A stretch of DNA of 64,000 nucleotides from Phocoena phocoena (Eukaryota; Chordata; Mammalia; Artiodactyla; Phocoenidae). A model generated the notes under the pieces. That model was not told the origin of the DNA and did no database searches. It worked only from the letters and a program-made list of their open reading frames with translations. Location: contig NC_089238.1 of assembly GCF_963924675.1 (NCBI RefSeq), forward strand, positions 22,549,815 to 22,613,814, in the 5' to 3' direction. The position numbers and the translations under genes were made by a program. This document shows, one piece after another, positions 43,391 through 54,713 of the stretch; positions within the stretch are counted from its first letter, which is position 1, and each line of letters starts with the position of its first letter.

Positions 43391-43649
43391 GGGAACAAAT
43401 TCTAGTTTGGTCACTGAGCATATCCCTAGTAGCCATAACAACCGAAGGAGGGGGGGCAGGATGCATCCAGTAGACCAAGAGCTGTTAACAAGGCCACCAG
43501 AGAGAAAAGTTTCCTTCACCTGTTCCAGCCAAATCAACAATTCCCAATGCAATGATAGTTTGCTTAATAACAGTAATTTGGGAAAACACATCCCAGGAGT
43601 ACTGAAAGCAAGCTATTCTTATTTTAATAATTTGTGGGCTTTACACTTG

Positions 43650-44080
43650 AATTAAATGAGATGGAATGAGAATGGTGTGAAAATGTCGCTTTAAAAAAAA
43701 AGGTTAACTCAGTACATTTAGTCATGAAGTTGTTACAGGCTGTTAAATTATTTTCAGACTTGGTAAAGGAAACAAGCCTGGGAGATTTGTCTGGTGTGTT
43801 AACATGTATTATTTACCCCAACGTGACATTTTAATAGCAGGGGAAACGTGAACAGCCTCCCAGCCCTTGCACGTGTTTTGCCACTTGCTGCGCTAAATGC
43901 ATAAATCTCCGCTTTGTCAGCAGTAATGAGACCCAGAGAGCAGGCAACTGCTGGGATCCTTAAACTTTTCCTGATAAAAATATGCATAATTAAGGCATTG
44001 TGAGCACTCACCTCTGATTTATTATTAAAACAACACACCTTGGGCCACATTTGCACCCTCATTCACTAGAGTGAAACAGA
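43650..44080. promoter_or_regulatory. Candidate conserved noncoding element / enhancer
   Basis: Repeat-free, moderately AT-rich DNA with dense developmental-factor words: tgctgcgctaaatgcataaa (Maf and POU-like), gtcagcagtaatgaga, a POU/homeobox word tatgcataattaagg at 43980, and ttatttaccccaacgtgac. Such clustering is common in conserved enhancers but conservation itself is not visible here. Confidence 0.35.
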
Positions 44081-44279
44081 CAAGTGATTTAATACCAGCT
44101 TTGCAGGGAGTTTCCCAACACGCTCTCCCCAGCTTTCCACATTCAGCCCACCTGTTCTCAGAGAAAAAAAGAAGAAATTGAGTAGCACACTAGTGCAGAC
44201 AGGGAGTGGATGCCCTGAGGCTGGGAGCCCTTTCAGCCTTCCACTGTGCCTGCTTTTATGAGTGCAAAGCTCATGGTTA

Positions 44280-44439
44280 ATAGCTCTGCCCTGTGGTTGG
44301 CCAGACCTGGATTCAAATGCCATTTCTAGTGTCTGGTAGCTGTGTGCTCTTCTACTCTCTGAGCCTCAGTTTCCTCACCTATAAAATGGTGGTTTCAGTG
44401 AGGATTAGGTATAACCCTGGGCACAGTTTCCAGCACACA
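44280..44439 (+). mobile_element. MIR
   Basis: Sense MIR: ctggattcaaatgccatttc, ctctgagcctcagtttcctc, cctataaaatggtggt and gtttccagcacacag. Confidence 0.75.
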
Positions 44440-44545
44440 GTAATTGCTCATGGTCACAGGATAGCTGCCACAACTCAAATATCACATCCACATTCATGTC
44501 AGAAAGGGTAGGAAGAGATGATGCCAGCCACGTCTGTCCTATTGA
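44440..44545 (+). mobile_element. Unclassified ancient repeat, copy 2 (partial)
   Basis: It shares tcatggtcacaggat, then gctgc, caaatatcacatccaca and gggaggaag-like words with the copy at 43128-43215, same orientation, 1.3 kb away. Confidence 0.45.
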
Positions 44546-45439
44546 AACCTTTCCCCAACAGCAATGGAAACTATGATTGGCTTTTCTATATGCCCTGACA
44601 TGCAGGTGGCTTCTTCTGCATAGTTTCTTCCGTATCCTGAACTTTGAGGATTCTGTTCCTCAGCCTGCCGCTTTTGCAAGAAACCTTTCCCGACCAAAGA
44701 GAACTCAGTACCACATCAACTTCAATGGGAGCCAGTAGAGAGCCTCTTCACGTTGCCACCTCTGTGGACAGAGAGTAGCTAGAAATGGTGAGCAGCACGT
44801 TATCCCCATGTGGCCTCTTCCTTACATTTTTAAAAGGAAACTTGTTGAGATGATGCCTTTTAGACTTGAAAAGACACTAGAGGAACAGTGTGAAAGCAAG
44901 CATATGAATCAGGTGGAGAAGGTCATGAAGGAGGCTGCTCTCCGTCAGGGAAGAAGGAGGCCCTATTCCTCCCCTGGGGTTACAGCCAGCCTGCTCCTCT
45001 GCATGTGGGGCTGGAAACTGGGGGTCTGGAGAGCTTGGCCAACCATCAGGAGGGCTCTAGACTAGAGCACAGCTTCTGATGGGAACAGCTCCCAGGATAC
45101 ATATCGAGGTAAGGATTCTTGGTCAAGGGCTTCTTGGTCACCTACTAGGTGCTCAGGGTTGGTAAAGGACAAAGAAGAGCTCTGAGGGCTGGGGAAGCTA
45201 GGGAGTGCTGTTGGGAACAGGAGGGCCTTGAAGGGACAGCAAGATTCCAAAAGGCAAAGGGGAGGGTTCATCACACTCTAATTCCTCAATTCTAAGACAA
45301 CATTAATTTTTGGATGAGCTTTCTAAACTCATCCATATGTACATTAAGTGTACACAGCTGTAAAGCAGTCTCAGAAATGCCATGATGTGGGGGAACGTGG
45401 GGCATAGAATCATGAGCTGCCACCTTGCTTCCGGTACCT
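44546..45439. other. Unassigned unique DNA
   Basis: No gene is supported. The open frames 44808-45065 (plus) and 45062-45274 (minus) have no recognisable domain. Confidence 0.3.
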
Positions 45440-45560
45440 CTTGTCCCCATCACTGTGTGGATGTGCCCTCATTCTGTTTTCACAGCCACCCTGTGAAGAG
45501 GACACCATTGCCAGTTCTGTTTTACAGATGAGGAGGCTGGAGATCAGAGGCTGGCTGGGG
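45440..45560 (-). mobile_element. MIR, antisense fragment
   Basis: The words cagccaccctgtgaagagga, ttctgttttacagatgagga and ctggagatcagagg match the reverse complement of MIR. Confidence 0.6.
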
Positions 45561-45684
45561 TTCCTGGGGGGTCCAGGTGGGTAAAGAAGGAGAGGAGTCA
45601 CCTGGCCCAGGCTCCCATCATCGCCCACCTGTCTCTCCATCCTCTGCTCAGCAACCAGAGTAGTCTGCCTTCTGTTTGCCCTGG

Positions 45685-46135
45685 AATGAAATCTAAACTC
45701 CTTGCATGACCAACAAGGCCTTACCCCATGGGATCTGGGCCACCCCTCCTGCCTCTGCGCCCCGTCCTGCCTCTGCTCCTCCTTCCCCCCTCCCTCTCCC
45801 CCAGCCACACTAGCCTTGGAACACTCCTTGTTCCTTGGAACACTGAAACATCTAGCTCATCCTTGCCTGGGGCCTCATCCCCTGCTTTTCTACCTGAAAA
45901 GGCTCTTCCTTCCCAGGTAGCCACGTGACTCAGCCCCTCCGGAAGGCCTCCCTCTCACCTTCCAGTCGTGGTAACACCAATCTGGTTTATTTCCTTCATG
46001 GACTCTGAGATTGTCCCATTTCATTTTTGCCTGCCTGTCGTCTCCCTATTAGAAAGTGAGCTCCTCTATAGCAGGACATTAGTCTGTTTTGCTTGCTGTT
46101 GCATCACTTGTGTTTTTTGGGGTAAATGAATGAAT
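45685..46135 (+). mobile_element. LINE L2, 3' region
   Basis: Sense L2: atctaaactccttgcatga, ccacactagccttggaacac, ggaaggcctccctctcacc, ttagaaagtgagctcctc and a gtaaatgaatgaattc end. Confidence 0.8.
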
Positions 46136-47439
46136 TCAGAGGCATGCCCTGCCTCTGAGAAAGTTGACCAAAGCAGGGGTTCCAGTGGGACCTAAATGGG
46201 AAGCAAACAGAGGGCTGAGTAGTGTCTCGGGGCTCTTCCCAGCCTGGGCGGGTTGCCCACCTCTAAGCTCCTCTTCCATCCAGAAATGAGACACTGCTTC
46301 TAAGTTCTCCTCCCATCCTTAGTTGCACTATCCTGGGCTTTCTCCTGTGATCCTGGGCTTCTCTGCTCTGGTCCTCTCTGTTCTTCAACTTTAGACCTTG
46401 TCATAGCTAATGCTTTTCTCATTCTTGTCTTGTTAAAGGTGAAGTTCAGGTGTGTCTCCATGTCCCTGTTTGTCTCACCTCTGAAGGCAGCTTCTGAACA
46501 TGCTCAGCCTTCTAGGCACTATTTCTAACAGCAATACTTCCAGAAGCTATTTTTCAGTGGAAAGTCATCGGAAGGACTAGACGCCTTTCAAGTCATCAAT
46601 TAACATGCACTTGGAGAGGCCTGGCCCTGGCTCACGGTAGGGGATACAAGAGAAGACGTGGTCCTGCCCTCAGAGAACACACAATCTCCTTTAGAAAACC
46701 AAGACTCATGCTTATGGAACCACCAGGGATTCATTCAGGATCATGTCACCTTCAGGGCTAAATTGTGAAATTTAAACAGCAAGTTGCTAAAGAGTGCAGA
46801 GGTCACTGTGGACTGGAATGTCAAGCAGGGCTTCCTAGGAGAGCACTGAGCCTCAGCCCTCACAGGCACAGTGGGATGAAAATGTAGGAGGGCAGGCTCT
46901 TCACAGAGCATAGCTGCGATCTTACTGATGTTGAGTTTTTCCAGCCTGCCCAAGGATTTTTTTTTTTTGTGCAACTTTTACACATGGACAGTATAACGAT
47001 AAGAACTTACATTTCCCAAATAATGCCGCTAAAAACATGTACCTTTGACAGTGCTATCATGCTTCTATAAACATGTCCCAGCTTTAGAGGGTTGGGAGAG
47101 ATTGGCAGGAAGATACCCCACTTCCACGCCTCACCGGCCCCTAAAGATGGAAGGATTTGTAAACCAACACTCCCGAGTAAGGAGGAGAAAGCAGTACTTT
47201 CCAGGAGAAGGAAGTAAGATCCCATAGATGGAAATGCATTAGGAATTTACAAGAATCCTAGAGAAAATGCGTGGAAGCAGCAATTCATATCCATTAAGAA
47301 ACTGGTCAGAGGTGTCAGACAATGGACCCCCACCAGTACAGCTGTATCATCGTACAGCTTCTTTCCTGCTTCTTCTGCACGCTCAGAAATTCCTCCCTAA
47401 GACTATTACTCAGCTAGTGTGATTATAGACAAAAACTCT
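46136..47439. other. Mostly unassigned unique DNA
   Basis: A short L2/MIR-like word group occurs near 46610-46690 (ggggatacaagagaagacgt, cctgccctcagagaacacac). A T run lies at 46957-46967. No coding exon is supported. Confidence 0.3.
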
Positions 47440-47585
47440 AATATGCATATGATACTTGATACCCTGTATTTCACCAGATCTTCATAACAGCCCCACTCTA
47501 AGCTGAAGAAACTGAGGCTTAGAGAAATTAAATCAAATGGTTTGCCTGAGATCACACAGCCAGTGAAAGAAGTAGACTCCCCTGG
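47440..47585 (-). mobile_element. MIR, antisense
   Basis: Reverse complement MIR: agatcttcataacagcccca, gaagaaactgaggcttagag, ggtttgcctgagatcacaca and cagtgaaagaagtagact. Confidence 0.75.
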
Positions 47586-48364
47586 CATTCTTATCTCCCA
47601 CGCATCTTGCTACTTTCCCTGTGGAGGCCTCATCCATCATTCCGACTTTAGTCGTGATGAGTGTACACACTGAATTCAAGTATCAGACTGATAAAATAAT
47701 CCTCTTATGTAGTGTTTTCCCATTATGGAGTGATATTACCTTGCCTTTTCATATTCCATTTTCCCCCAAAGCTGTATCATTAACTAAAGAATATGTTCTG
47801 ATTTATCCAATAAAGTGTTTAACCTTTTTAATGTTTTATTGATTCTCAAAGCTTTGGTTCCACTAGAAGATCTTGATTGCTACATTAACAACCTCACTGA
47901 TATTCTTTTAACAGACCGTCTGCAATGTGAAGTGCAGTGTGGAAAAGATGGGACTCCCAACGATCCATTAATCAAAGAGCTAATCTTTCATCCACCTTAT
48001 GCACGTTGAAGGAAGATAGGTAATAAGAAACAAAGTCCACAGGCAGGACCCACTGGGGGTAGGGACATCCAAGCCCAGACAGCTGGGCTGCAGGGTGTGG
48101 AGCAAGGAAAATGTCAGTAGAAGGAGGAAAGATTTTTCTCCAGGCTGCTTCCTCCAACCCCTTGAGGCCAGCATGATCCTTGTCAAGCCAAACTGGACTC
48201 TTAAGGGCAACGGTGCACCACTGGACAGCTTCAAGCGGAATTGAGACAGACAGTCCAATTCTTGAGTGAGGCATGGGGGCCTTCCTGGTCTGGCCTCTTT
48301 TCTGCATGCCAGTTTTATCCCTCACCACCTGCTCCTGTCAAAAATCAGTGCTCTAGCCTTGCCC
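47586..48364. other. Unassigned unique DNA
   Basis: Overlapping minus-strand frames at 47972-48328 have no domain or splice support. AT-rich DNA at 47690-47900 has no repeat signature. Confidence 0.3.
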
Positions 48365-48535
48365 AACTACCAGGACTAGGGTAAGTCAAGTGAGGCACTC
48401 GCCTCAGGGGAAAAATTGAAAGGGGCAGCAAAAATCTCGGTAAATAATACAAATAATATTCTAATGCAGTACATTTAAAAATAAAAATTAATGCAAAAAA
48501 ATCCATGATAAACACTGTATCAAAAGTTTAAATAA
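48365..48535 (+). mobile_element. Unclassified AT-rich repeat
   Basis: Words gtaagtcaagtgaggcactc, gcagcaaaaatctcggtaaa, taatattctaatgcagtac and atccatgataaacactgta with aaaagtttaaataaag look like an interspersed repeat I have seen in other mammals, but I cannot give the family. Confidence 0.45.
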
Positions 48536-48584
48536 AGACAGATCTGCCCTATACTTGCATTACCCTGCCTTACTCACCTCCGCC

Positions 48585-48930
48585 TAATCCCAGACTCACC
48601 TTCTTCTTCTAGTTTTCCAAACACATTGTGCTCTTTCTGGCTTCCCGGCATTTGCCTGTGTTATTTCCTCTACCCAGGAGACTCTTCCCTGTAAATCATC
48701 CTTCAGGTATCAGCTTTGATGTCACCTTTTCCAGGCAAGTCTTCTGTGACCTTTGCAATGACCGCACTACCCACTCACGCACACAAGCCTGGGACTGATG
48801 CCCTTGCTCTGTGCCCCAGGCATACCTCCCGTGGTATTTAGCATACTCTACCATAATTGCCCATCTGTCCCCTGAGAAGTTCATAAGCTCCATGAAGGTA
48901 GAGGCAGGCTCACCACTGTCCCCTTGGCTG
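48585..48930 (+). mobile_element. LINE L2, 3' region
   Basis: Sense L2: cacattgtgctctttctggc, gtatcagctttgatgtcacc, ttccaggcaagtcttctgtg and gttcataagctccatgaagg. Confidence 0.75.
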
Positions 48931-49879
48931 GTGGCTGTGGTTGGGACTGTGGCTGTGGTTATTGCTCCTGTTTAGGCTGCCTGGAGCTGTGTACCACGTC
49001 AAGCTGAGTCCATGTGAAGACACGTGCTAGGCAGGAACTAACCCAGGCTGCTGGTTCCCTCCCTTGAAACCCCATCTGCAGATGCTGTGAGGTGGAGGTC
49101 AGTGATCAGAAACACTGAAGGAGACATTGTGAGAAACACCCAGGAAAAGCAGGAGGAATTTGGGTCCCGATTTGAGAGGAAACAGTAGCCCAAAGGGGCA
49201 AGCATTATCTTCAGGGGACAGTTTGAAGAAACCTCTATTTCCTCCCCAGCAGTTCCCTGGACAGTCAATGCCTGCCCCTTTGATCTTGCTGGGATGTTTG
49301 TCTTGCAGTAGTAGTGACAAGGCAGTGACATCACTGGATCCTGGCTGGGTAGCTGGAGATAAAAACCAGATGCAGGTAGACCCCCAGACCTGCGCATTCC
49401 CCACTTCCCCAGCCCCCTCCCACTCCTCAGGTTTCAGTGATTACAACCAAGGAAGACACTTCTAGGAACAGAGCAGGGCTCAGGGGAAAAGTACAGGGAT
49501 TTTTCTCTAGGAAATGGGGTGAGGCTGGGGTCAGAGAGAGAAAGGGGCTGATGAGCTTCGTCTGTTACACCAGAACCTCATCCCACAGCACTGCCCCTTT
49601 ACCCTGACAAATCCCCTTCTCCTGGTCCCTTCCTTCCGTCACCACCCCGTTTCCTAAATTTACCAGAAGGGACATGAGCTAGGGCTTGGGCTTTAACCCA
49701 TTGCATACTCCATGGTATATATTTAGCAGCCAAAGTAGCTACTCACCCCAAGAGAAGATGAGCTCTGAGTGGAAAAGTGATGAGACATTTGAGGAGGTGC
49801 CACTCTGTAAAAGAACCTCACACCCAGCAACCTATACTCTACAGAAGGAGAATTTATAACAAGCATAATAACTAAACTC
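48931..49879. other. Unassigned unique DNA
   Basis: Overlapping frames at 49038-49465 on both strands have no domain or splice support. Confidence 0.3.
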
Positions 49880-49891
49880 AAAGATATATGA

Positions 49892-50094
49892 GGGCTTCCC
49901 TTGTGGCGCAGTGGTTGAGAGTCCACCTGCCGATGCAGGGGACACGGGTTTGTGCCCCGGTCCGGGAAGATCCCACATGCCACGGAGCGGCTGGGCCCGT
50001 GAGCCATGGCCCCTGAGCCTGCGCGTCCGGAGCCTGTGCTCTGCAACGGGAGAGGCCACAACAGTGAGAGGCCCGCGTACAGAAAAAAAAAAAA

Positions 50095-50095
<1 letters not shown>
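49892..50095 (+). mobile_element. CHR SINE, short form
   Basis: Near-consensus copy: head gggcttcccttgtggcgcag, B box gggtttgtgcccc, end gcgtacag plus A run. The left target copy is aaagatatatga (49880-49891). The right copy starts at 50093 but is stretched by an (AT)n expansion. Confidence 0.95.

Positions 50096-50096
<1 letters not shown>

Positions 50097-50126
<30 letters not shown>
50097..50126. repeat. (AT)n microsatellite within a SINE target duplication
   Basis: Fifteen AT units between aaag and gaaag. The left, unexpanded target copy reads aaagatatatga, so the array lies in the right target copy. Confidence 0.95.
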
Positions 50127-50130
<4 letters not shown>

Positions 50131-50161
50131 GGGTATTGACTAGGCAATTATAAAATCTAAT

Positions 50162-50707
50162 TGAGACAGGAAGGAAGGGGGCAGGGCACAACTGTTAAAA
50201 GAATGATATAGTTGTTGAGAAAAACAGGAATCGACAAAAACTAGTTAGAACCAACTAGGCCCAAGACTGTGGGAGATTCGACTTCCAGTGGACCTTGAGC
50301 CTCATTATATGCTCACTGTAACATGTTAGCACATGCTAAACACACACCCACAGGCGCCACGACAGTTCCGAGGCAGACCATAAAAAGCCAAAAGTGGGTG
50401 ATGGCCCAATTTCTGGAAATCCCCGCCCCGTCCACAAAATAATTAGAACATTCCTCCCACTAATTAGCAATATGATATCCAGCCCAAAAAAACTAACCCC
50501 CACACACCAGGGCCGCTCTCACTTTCTGAGATGGACCGCGTTCTGCCTAGGGAATGTGTATAAATAAACTCACTTTCCCGTTACTATGGCTTGCTCTTGA
50601 ATTCTTTCTTGTAAGAAGCCAAGGACCCTCCCTTGGCAGCCCGTCCCAGGGACTTGCCTGAGACCTGGGCTGTGACCATTCTCTCACTTCCCCCTTCTCC
50701 TGCAACA
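50162..50707 (+). mobile_element. Solo retroviral LTR (ERV1/gammaretrovirus type)
   Basis: The 546-bp unit begins TGAGACAGG and ends CTGCAACA, with target copies TAAT at 50158-50161 and 50708-50711. TG...CA ends with a 4-bp duplication are as expected of a gammaretroviral-type LTR. U3 has paired motifs and a TATA-like ccataaaaagc at about 50378. Further on, gtgtataaataaactcactt (about 50557-50576) holds the polyadenylation signal AATAAA, followed by ctcttgaattctttcttg and a U5 with cctgagacctgggctgtga. No gag, pol or env DNA flanks it, so the provirus was reduced to one LTR by recombination. Any promoter activity is unproven. Confidence 0.9.
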
Positions 50708-50711
50708 TAAT

Positions 50712-52374
50712 GAAAAATACTGAGAGTGAAAATTATAATAATGGAAACAAGAACTAGAGGACAGACGTCTCAAAAGCAACATGCAAATGCAATTCCAGTG
50801 TTTTCATGCACCCCAAGTAGTGAAGGACATTTTGAACTCGGGCCTCAAGAGGGTTTACCACACAAAGGCCATCTTTGAAACACTCTGTGAGTCCCTGGTG
50901 GTTGGAAGCACGGCCTGCAGGGAAAGCCTGGGAGAGGCAGGAGGGGCTGGAGGAGCAGCACAGAGCTGCTGCTGTTACTGACTTTATGGGAATGTTTCAT
51001 ATTTTGTTCATCATGGATTTTTTCCCATTAATTTTGATGTTTTTAATAGCACATTAAAATATTATTTGTCTTTGCTGAGTTTTTTGACACCTCTCTAAAT
51101 TTCACCCCAGGCTGATGCCTCACTCACCTCACCTGCCCCACCCTACTTACTGCCAGCCCAGCTGCCCCAAACTCCAGGCCTCTAGAGATGGGGTATTTGC
51201 AAAACTGCTCATCCATGCTTCCAGCCCAGAGACGATCCAGGGTCATGGCGCTTCTCTGTGTGAAAATAAAAAACCAGGCCTCCAACCACTCTGCAGCCCA
51301 TCCCCAGCCGGCCAGCAGAGCACCGGAATGTGGGCTCACATACTAACCACTCTGAAGATTGACATTCAACTTGAAAACTTCGCGGTTGGAGATGGCTCCT
51401 GCTGCGAGAAGGGAATATGACAGATGGCATAAGATATTACAGTAATTTTACTGACAAAGCACTAAGCGTATCACAGAAGTTCAAGATCATCAGCTTCCCA
51501 GCAGAAGTGAGTCTAACAGGCAGTGAAGCATAATCTTGATAATGTAGTTATTCCGATAGAAGAAGGAATTAACCGGGCTACCGTAGGTGTGTCTGTATGA
51601 CATTCTTTTTTGTTTCTGTTGCCCTGATAAGGACTTAAAATCCCATTTGTATGGAAATAAACCAAGCTCCGAAGAAGTTATCTTCTGTTCTGGCGTTACC
51701 TCAGGAGGTCTGCAGCGAACTCCTCTCCAGCTAAATGGGATCTTAGGCTCAGGCCCTGCAGAGTTGCAGCTTTCGTTGTTAAAGAATAAAACACACTATT
51801 ATTCCAACCACCACAACGTGGTTGCTTTTTAGGGGCTGCGTCCATTAAGGTTCTTTGATGGCAAACAAAGAAGACTGACTCTGAACAACTCAGTATCCTT
51901 CCAATACGTTCTTTTTCTATTTAAATTAACAGAAGAATCAACTGAGCAGGAGAACCAGGTTTAATTAGAATGGGGAGCACGCAGTGCATTGGATGGACAG
52001 GGAAGGGCTGGTACAGGTGGCAGGCAATAGCTGACAACTTTGTTGGAACTCATTCATTCCAACAACAGGCCCTTAACTGATGTTTTGCACTCTAGCATTA
52101 TTTTCCTGAAGATTCACAGTCCCAAGAAAACAAGTCCAATTGCCCATGTTTGGGTCATGTGCCCACACTAGCTTGACAATCCCAAGAATGGCTTCAATGA
52201 GCCAGGAAAGGCTCCCCACAGAGATATGAAGGTGCTGTGACCAAGAAAATGGGGAGTGGGTGCGGGGTGGGCAATCAGAGGAGCCAAGACTTCTCAGAAG
52301 CCAAGGCCACACTTGTAATCACACTGAAGTTCCGTTTTTCCTAGCACATTCCAACAAATATGAAAGGTTTGGAA
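50712..52374. other. Unique DNA, AT-rich in parts
   Basis: No exon or repeat is firmly supported. AT-rich, repeat-free DNA at about 51400-51680 (atattacagtaattttactg, gcataatcttgataatgtag) could be constrained noncoding sequence. The plus frames at 51115-51420 and 51587-51832 have no recognisable domain. Confidence 0.3.
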
Positions 52375-52440
52375 AATGTATTTCACACAGTGCCTGATAC
52401 ATAATAGGCAAATCATTATCATTGCCTACATCATCATCGT
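52375..52440 (+). mobile_element. MIR 3' tail
   Basis: The words cacacagtgcctgatacata and ataggcaaatcattatcat follow the end of MIR. Another old-LTR-like ending, ttttaagccactgagtttgg, lies at 52509-52528. Confidence 0.5.
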
Positions 52441-52640
52441 TATCATCAACTAATGTTGACTATTGGAATATCTGACCAAGCCTTCGTAAGCAAGGCTTGT
52501 GGTTCTGTTTTAAGCCACTGAGTTTGGAGGTATAGCAGGGACTCATAAAGACCATAGACGTTTGAAAGAGACACATACTCAAAGAGGCCAAAATGTGGCA
52601 GTACAAAGAAGAAAGGATTTCTCCTCAAAAGGGGGACCAT

Positions 52641-52841
52641 GGGCTTCCCTGGTGGCGCAGTGGTTGAGAGTCTGCCTGTCGATGCAGGGGATGCGGGTTC
52701 GTGCCCTGGTCCGGGAAGATCCCACACGCAACGGAGCGGCTGGGCCCGTGAGCCATGGCCACTGAGCCTGCGCGTCCAGAGCCTGTGCTCTGCAACAGGA
52801 GAGGCCACAACACTGAGAGGACCGCGTACCTCAAAAAAAAA
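52641..52841 (+). mobile_element. CHR SINE, short form
   Basis: Head gggcttccctggtggcgcag, B box gggttcgtgccct, end gcgtacct plus short A run, followed by a G7 run. The target duplication is unclear because both flanks are G-rich. Confidence 0.94.
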
Positions 52842-53529
52842 GTGGGGGGGCCAGCAGGATCCCTAAAATGGGTGGTATTGGGGTCAGGCATTGAGAATAG
52901 TAGAGTCAAGTTCCTGCCAGGGAGGGTGGTGTCTAAAGGGCATCCCACCCCCAGGGGCACAGCAGCTGAAGCCTAAGCCCCAAAAGTCACCCAAGAGCCT
53001 CAGACACAGGGACAAGTCAGGCTGCCTCCCAGCCACCTGTACCAAGAAGACTCAGGAAGGCATCAAGCTGGTCAGGACAAGCAGCGCCACACCTCCACAT
53101 GCGTGGCCTTGGGGACAGATTGCTGGATACCAAGCCACAACCCAAAATGCCTAGCCAGGGGCCAGCTCCCTCCACCTCCCTGCCCCTCTGCACGCCCTAC
53201 ATGCCTCTCCTCCCCTCATACTCTGTCAGCATTCCTTACAGCTCCTGTCTAGAGCCATTCAGCTCCAAACTTGGAGAAATGTTCAAAGCCATGTTCAATA
53301 TCAAAATGAGACAGGAGAAACCATGTTTAATTCAACAAGGAAGCAACTGGCTTTGGAGATGAGGTACAGTAGGCAAGAAGACAGGGCTGCCTGTCCACAG
53401 CAGTGACTGCGATGAGCAGCTCTGAGCACAGGGTGCTGCCCACTTAGGGTGGGGGGAGAAGGCAACAACCCAACATCAGACAGCCAACTGCAGAGGGGCC
53501 AGGCATGATCTCCAAGCTGGCTTGGGTCA
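52842..53529. other. Unassigned unique DNA
   Basis: No gene or repeat is recognised. Confidence 0.3.
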
Positions 53530-53700
53530 AAAAAGTACACATGCTCATAGTTTAGGAATCAAGTGATTTTACAAGGCTTGCTACAAAAACAGCAGCCCTC
53601 TGCCCCACCCACCCCCAAATCCCAGAGGCAACCACTTTCAACTCATTTTGTTAATACAAATTTCTTCCAAATTTATTAATACTTTGATATCTCTGAAATA
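53530..53700 (-). mobile_element. Old L1 3' UTR fragment, antisense
   Basis: The words aaaaagtacacatgctcata, cccagaggcaaccactttca and tttgttaatacaaatttctt follow the reverse complement of an L1M-type 3' UTR. Confidence 0.5.
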
Positions 53701-53989
53701 TCAAGAAAGGGGAGTTATAAGTGTACTGTTAGGAATTATCTATTTTCTTCCATAGTCAGAACAATCCTCTTTCAGAGCATCCCCACCACCACCCTACCAC
53801 ACTTCCCTGCCTGCCATTTTCCAAGTAGCTCTTCTTGAAGAAATCTCTCCCATGGCCTCTGACTTACTCCAGGCTGGAGCCCTCATATCCAGTACACAGT
53901 TGTCACCACCAAGATTTCCTTTCACCCTCAACCTTAGATATCCCTTCATAGCTTTCTTGAGTCAGAACCCTTGTTTCTTATATCCTACG

Positions 53990-53994
<5 letters not shown>

Positions 53995-54023
<29 letters not shown>
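53995..54023. repeat. (CT)n microsatellite
   Basis: About 14 CT units. Confidence 0.96.
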
Positions 54024-54024
<1 letters not shown>

Positions 54025-54059
54025 AAAACCTAGCTTTGGTGGAGCACATCTTCCAATTT

Positions 54060-54330
54060 GTGACAAGGAGCCCATGGGACTTAAATGTCTCAAAATGTTA
54101 TTATTCAGCCCTTACACTTACCTGATAGTTTGGCTGGATATAGAAATCTAAACTGGGAATCATGTTCCTCCTAATCTTGAAAGACACTGATCCATCATTG
54201 GCTTCTATCTTCCAGTATTGCTATTGAAAAGTTCAAAGCCACTCTGCTTCCTGATATGGTACTTTTTTTTTCTTTCTGGAAGCTTCTAGGATCTTCTTTT
54301 TGTCCCCAGTGTAATAAAATTTTGTTTTTA
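54060..54330 (-). mobile_element. Probable old L1-derived fragment, antisense
   Basis: The words ctgatagtttggctggatat, aaactgggaatcatgttcct, ttggcttctatcttccagta and ctggaagcttctaggatctt follow an antisense L1 5'/ORF1-side segment as I remember it; family uncertain. Confidence 0.45.
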
Positions 54331-54401
54331 AAAAAAGAAAGCTGCAAAAAAGAATATTCTGAGAACAAGAAAGTGTTCTTGAAAATTAAAAGTTGGAGAA
54401 C

Positions 54402-54700
54402 GGGCTTCCCTGCTGGCACAGTGGTTGAGAATCTGCCTGCTAATGCAGGGGACACGGGTTCGAGCCCTGGTCTGGGAAGATCCCACATGCCGTGGAGCAA
54501 CTAGGCCTGTGAGCCACAACTACTGAGCCTGTGCGTCTGGAGCCTGTGCTCCGCAACAAGAGAGGCCGCAATAGTGAGAGGCCCGTGCATCGCGATGAAG
54601 AGTGGCCCCCGCTTGCCACAACTAGAGAAAAGCCCTCACACAGAAATGAAGACCCAACACAGCCATAAATAAATAAGCCAAGCATTTGAAAAAAAAAAAA
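54402..54700 (+). mobile_element. CHR SINE, intermediate/long form, exact target duplication
   Basis: Head gggcttccctgctggcacag, B box gggttcgagccct. The middle has both the short-form-like gtgcgtctggagcctgtgc and the long-form end (gatgaagagtggcccccgct). The target duplication aaagttggagaac is exact at 54389-54401 and 54701-54713. Confidence 0.95.
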
Positions 54701-54713
54701 AAAGTTGGAGAAC

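Noticed and set aside
50162..50707. Part of an intact provirus
   Set aside because: The unit is bounded on both sides by the 4-bp duplication, and no viral coding DNA lies beside it, so it is a solo LTR.
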